The notes under the pieces are model-generated. The model did not search any database. It was not told where the DNA came from and saw nothing but the letters and a program-made list of their open reading frames with translations. Shown here in pieces: positions 63,352-64,000 of a stretch of DNA of 64,000 nt. The stretch's first letter is position 1; each line of letters begins with the position of its first letter. The position numbers and the translations under genes were made by a program. This stretch comes from Rothia santali (lineage in GTDB: Bacteria; Actinomycetota; Actinomycetes; Actinomycetales; Micrococcaceae), in assembly GCF_024199905.1 (NCBI RefSeq), contig NZ_JANAFB010000008.1:1-64000 (forward strand). Reading direction: 5' to 3'.

Positions 63352-63902
63352 ACGACGACGACCGGCTCGAGTGCGGGCGCACGATCGACTCGGTGTGGTC
63401 GAGCCTCGACGCGGAGCCCGACGAGCACCAGCGCGGCTGCGCCTTCTGCCGGGAGGCCCGCGCGCGGCTGCGCCGCCTGCGGGACCTGACCCGCGAGGCC
63501 GAGGCCGACGACGCCCGGCTGACGACCCGTCCGGGAGTGCGCCGGCGGATCATGGACTTCGCGCGCACCCACGTGCGCCGCGGGGAGCAGATCCCCGTGC
63601 AGGTCTCGCCCGGGTCCAGCGTCGGGATCAGCGAGCGCGCCATCGCGGCCGCGGTGCGCGAGGCCGCCGACGCCCACCCGGGGGTGACGGCCCGCCGCTG
63701 CACCGTGTGGGGCGGCGAGCCGTCACCCGACGGCTCGGTGCCGCTCGGCATCCGGGTCGGCCTGGTGCTGCGCGCGACCGCGGACTTCGGGCCCCTGTCC
63801 CAGCGTCGCCTCCGGGAGCGGGTGGCGCGCCTGCTGACGAGCCGCCTCGGGGTGGCCGTCGCGACCGTCGATCTCAGAGTGGAGGACGTGACCCATGGCT
63901 GA
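63348..63902 (+). CDS. Zinc anti-sigma (ZAS-like) protein with Asp23-like domain
   Basis: 184 residues. Residues 26-31 and near: HQRGCAFC (HxxxCxxC), the zinc motif of ZAS anti-sigma factors. The following basic helix and the C-terminal 90 residues (ISERAIAAAVREAADAHPGV... LRERVARLLTSRLGVAVATVDLRVEDV) look like an Asp23/Gls24 domain. It lacks a membrane helix, unlike most ZAS proteins. GGAGG precedes ATG 63348 by seven bases. Probably holds the sigma factor inactive; Asp23-like part may link it to the envelope complex. Confidence 0.8.
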   Translation: MNDDDRLECGRTIDSVWSSLDAEPDEHQRGCAFCREARARLRRLRDLTREAEADDARLTTRPGVRRRIMDFARTHVRRGEQIPVQVSPGSSVGISERAIAAAVREAADAHPGVTARRCTVWGGEPSPDGSVPLGIRVGLVLRATADFGPLSQRRLRERVARLLTSRLGVAVATVDLRVEDVTHG

Positions 63903-64000
63903 TGCGCAGGAGAGGCCCGCGGCCGGGCCGCGGGGGCTCGGGCGGATCCCTCGCGACGCCGCCGGGCAGAGGGGGCTCGGGGAGATCCCGCGCGACGCCA
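63895..64000 (+). CDS. Partial gene at the right edge
   Basis: ATG 63895 overlaps the preceding stop by 8 bp and the frame runs off the window after 35 codons. The visible part is Ala/Gly/Arg-rich and twice repeats the pattern GLGxIPRDA about 15 residues apart. It shares the sigma operon. No family recognisable. Confidence 0.55.
   Translation, partial: MADAQERPAAGPRGLGRIPRDAAGQRGLGEIPRDA

Overview
The window is high-GC DNA from an actinobacterium, most likely a member of the Micrococcales (Micrococcaceae-like: Kocuria, Micrococcus or Arthrobacter relatives). This rests on the GC-rich codon use, frequent GTG starts, short intergenic gaps, many 4-bp ATGA/GTGA gene overlaps and the gene set: ybdD-cstA, an Asp23/AmaP/DUF6286 cluster, ABC plus DUF6297, YhgE/Pip with TetR, and a receiver-less OmpR-type regulator. 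The genus is inference. The first 25 bases resemble a Nextera transposase adapter, so the window probably begins at a contig end. Several genes carry clusters of one-base indels inside GC-rich stretches, which points to a draft-quality assembly rather than a run of true pseudogenes.

Layout. 1-1.4 kb: an edge fragment, a sugar O-acetyltransferase and a membrane protein, the last two meeting head to head with no spacer (a suspect join). 1.4-6.6 kb: a 2-oxoacid dehydrogenase E1alpha-E1beta-E2 operon and a histidinol-phosphate-type aminotransferase. 6.6-16.1 kb: PepSY lipoprotein, alpha/beta hydrolase, purB, a membrane-associated unknown, a spermidine-synthase-like protein, a CDF metal exporter, acylphosphatase, a NAD(P)-binding protein, tRNA-Thr and a CitE-type lyase. 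16.3-18.9 kb: ybdD and cstA (peptide or pyruvate uptake). 19-27.7 kb: quinone oxidoreductase, tRNA-Ser(TGA), a DUF3800 gene of foreign look, NUDIX plus a large flavoprotein, tRNA-Ser(GCT), sixA-like phosphatase, winged-helix regulator, an AT-richer gap with a 28-codon ORF, upp and tadA.

27.8-32.1 kb: an operon of a degenerate ABC ATPase-like protein, a YhgE/Pip membrane protein and a TetR regulator, preceded by a perfect palindrome inside the promoter. 32.3-41.5 kb: tRNA-Ser(CGA), PrpF-like isomerase, acetyltransferases, an ornithine-cyclodeaminase homologue, hrpB (frameshifted) and a RecQ helicase with a phosphoribosyltransferase-like tail. 41.6-49.9 kb: MFS and DedA proteins, an NCS1 permease, an iron or cobalamin type ABC importer (permease, lipoprotein, ATPase) and an oxidoreductase. 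50.1-53.2 kb: a Na+/solute symporter, small membrane protein and aldose 1-epimerase, a sugar-uptake operon. 53.6-56.8 kb: a GntR regulator with ascorbate-type PTS IIA, IIB and IIC. 56.9-60.2 kb: DUF6297 protein, its ABC ATPase and an SDR.

60.2-64 kb is the most coherent stress module: a leftward Asp23, DUF2273, Asp23, DUF6286, AmaP-like operon faces a rightward ECF sigma factor and a protein joining a zinc anti-sigma motif to an Asp23-like domain. The physical arrangement suggests an envelope-stress circuit in which the sigma factor controls the Asp23 operon; that control is inference. I saw no CRISPR array, insertion sequence, rRNA or replication origin.
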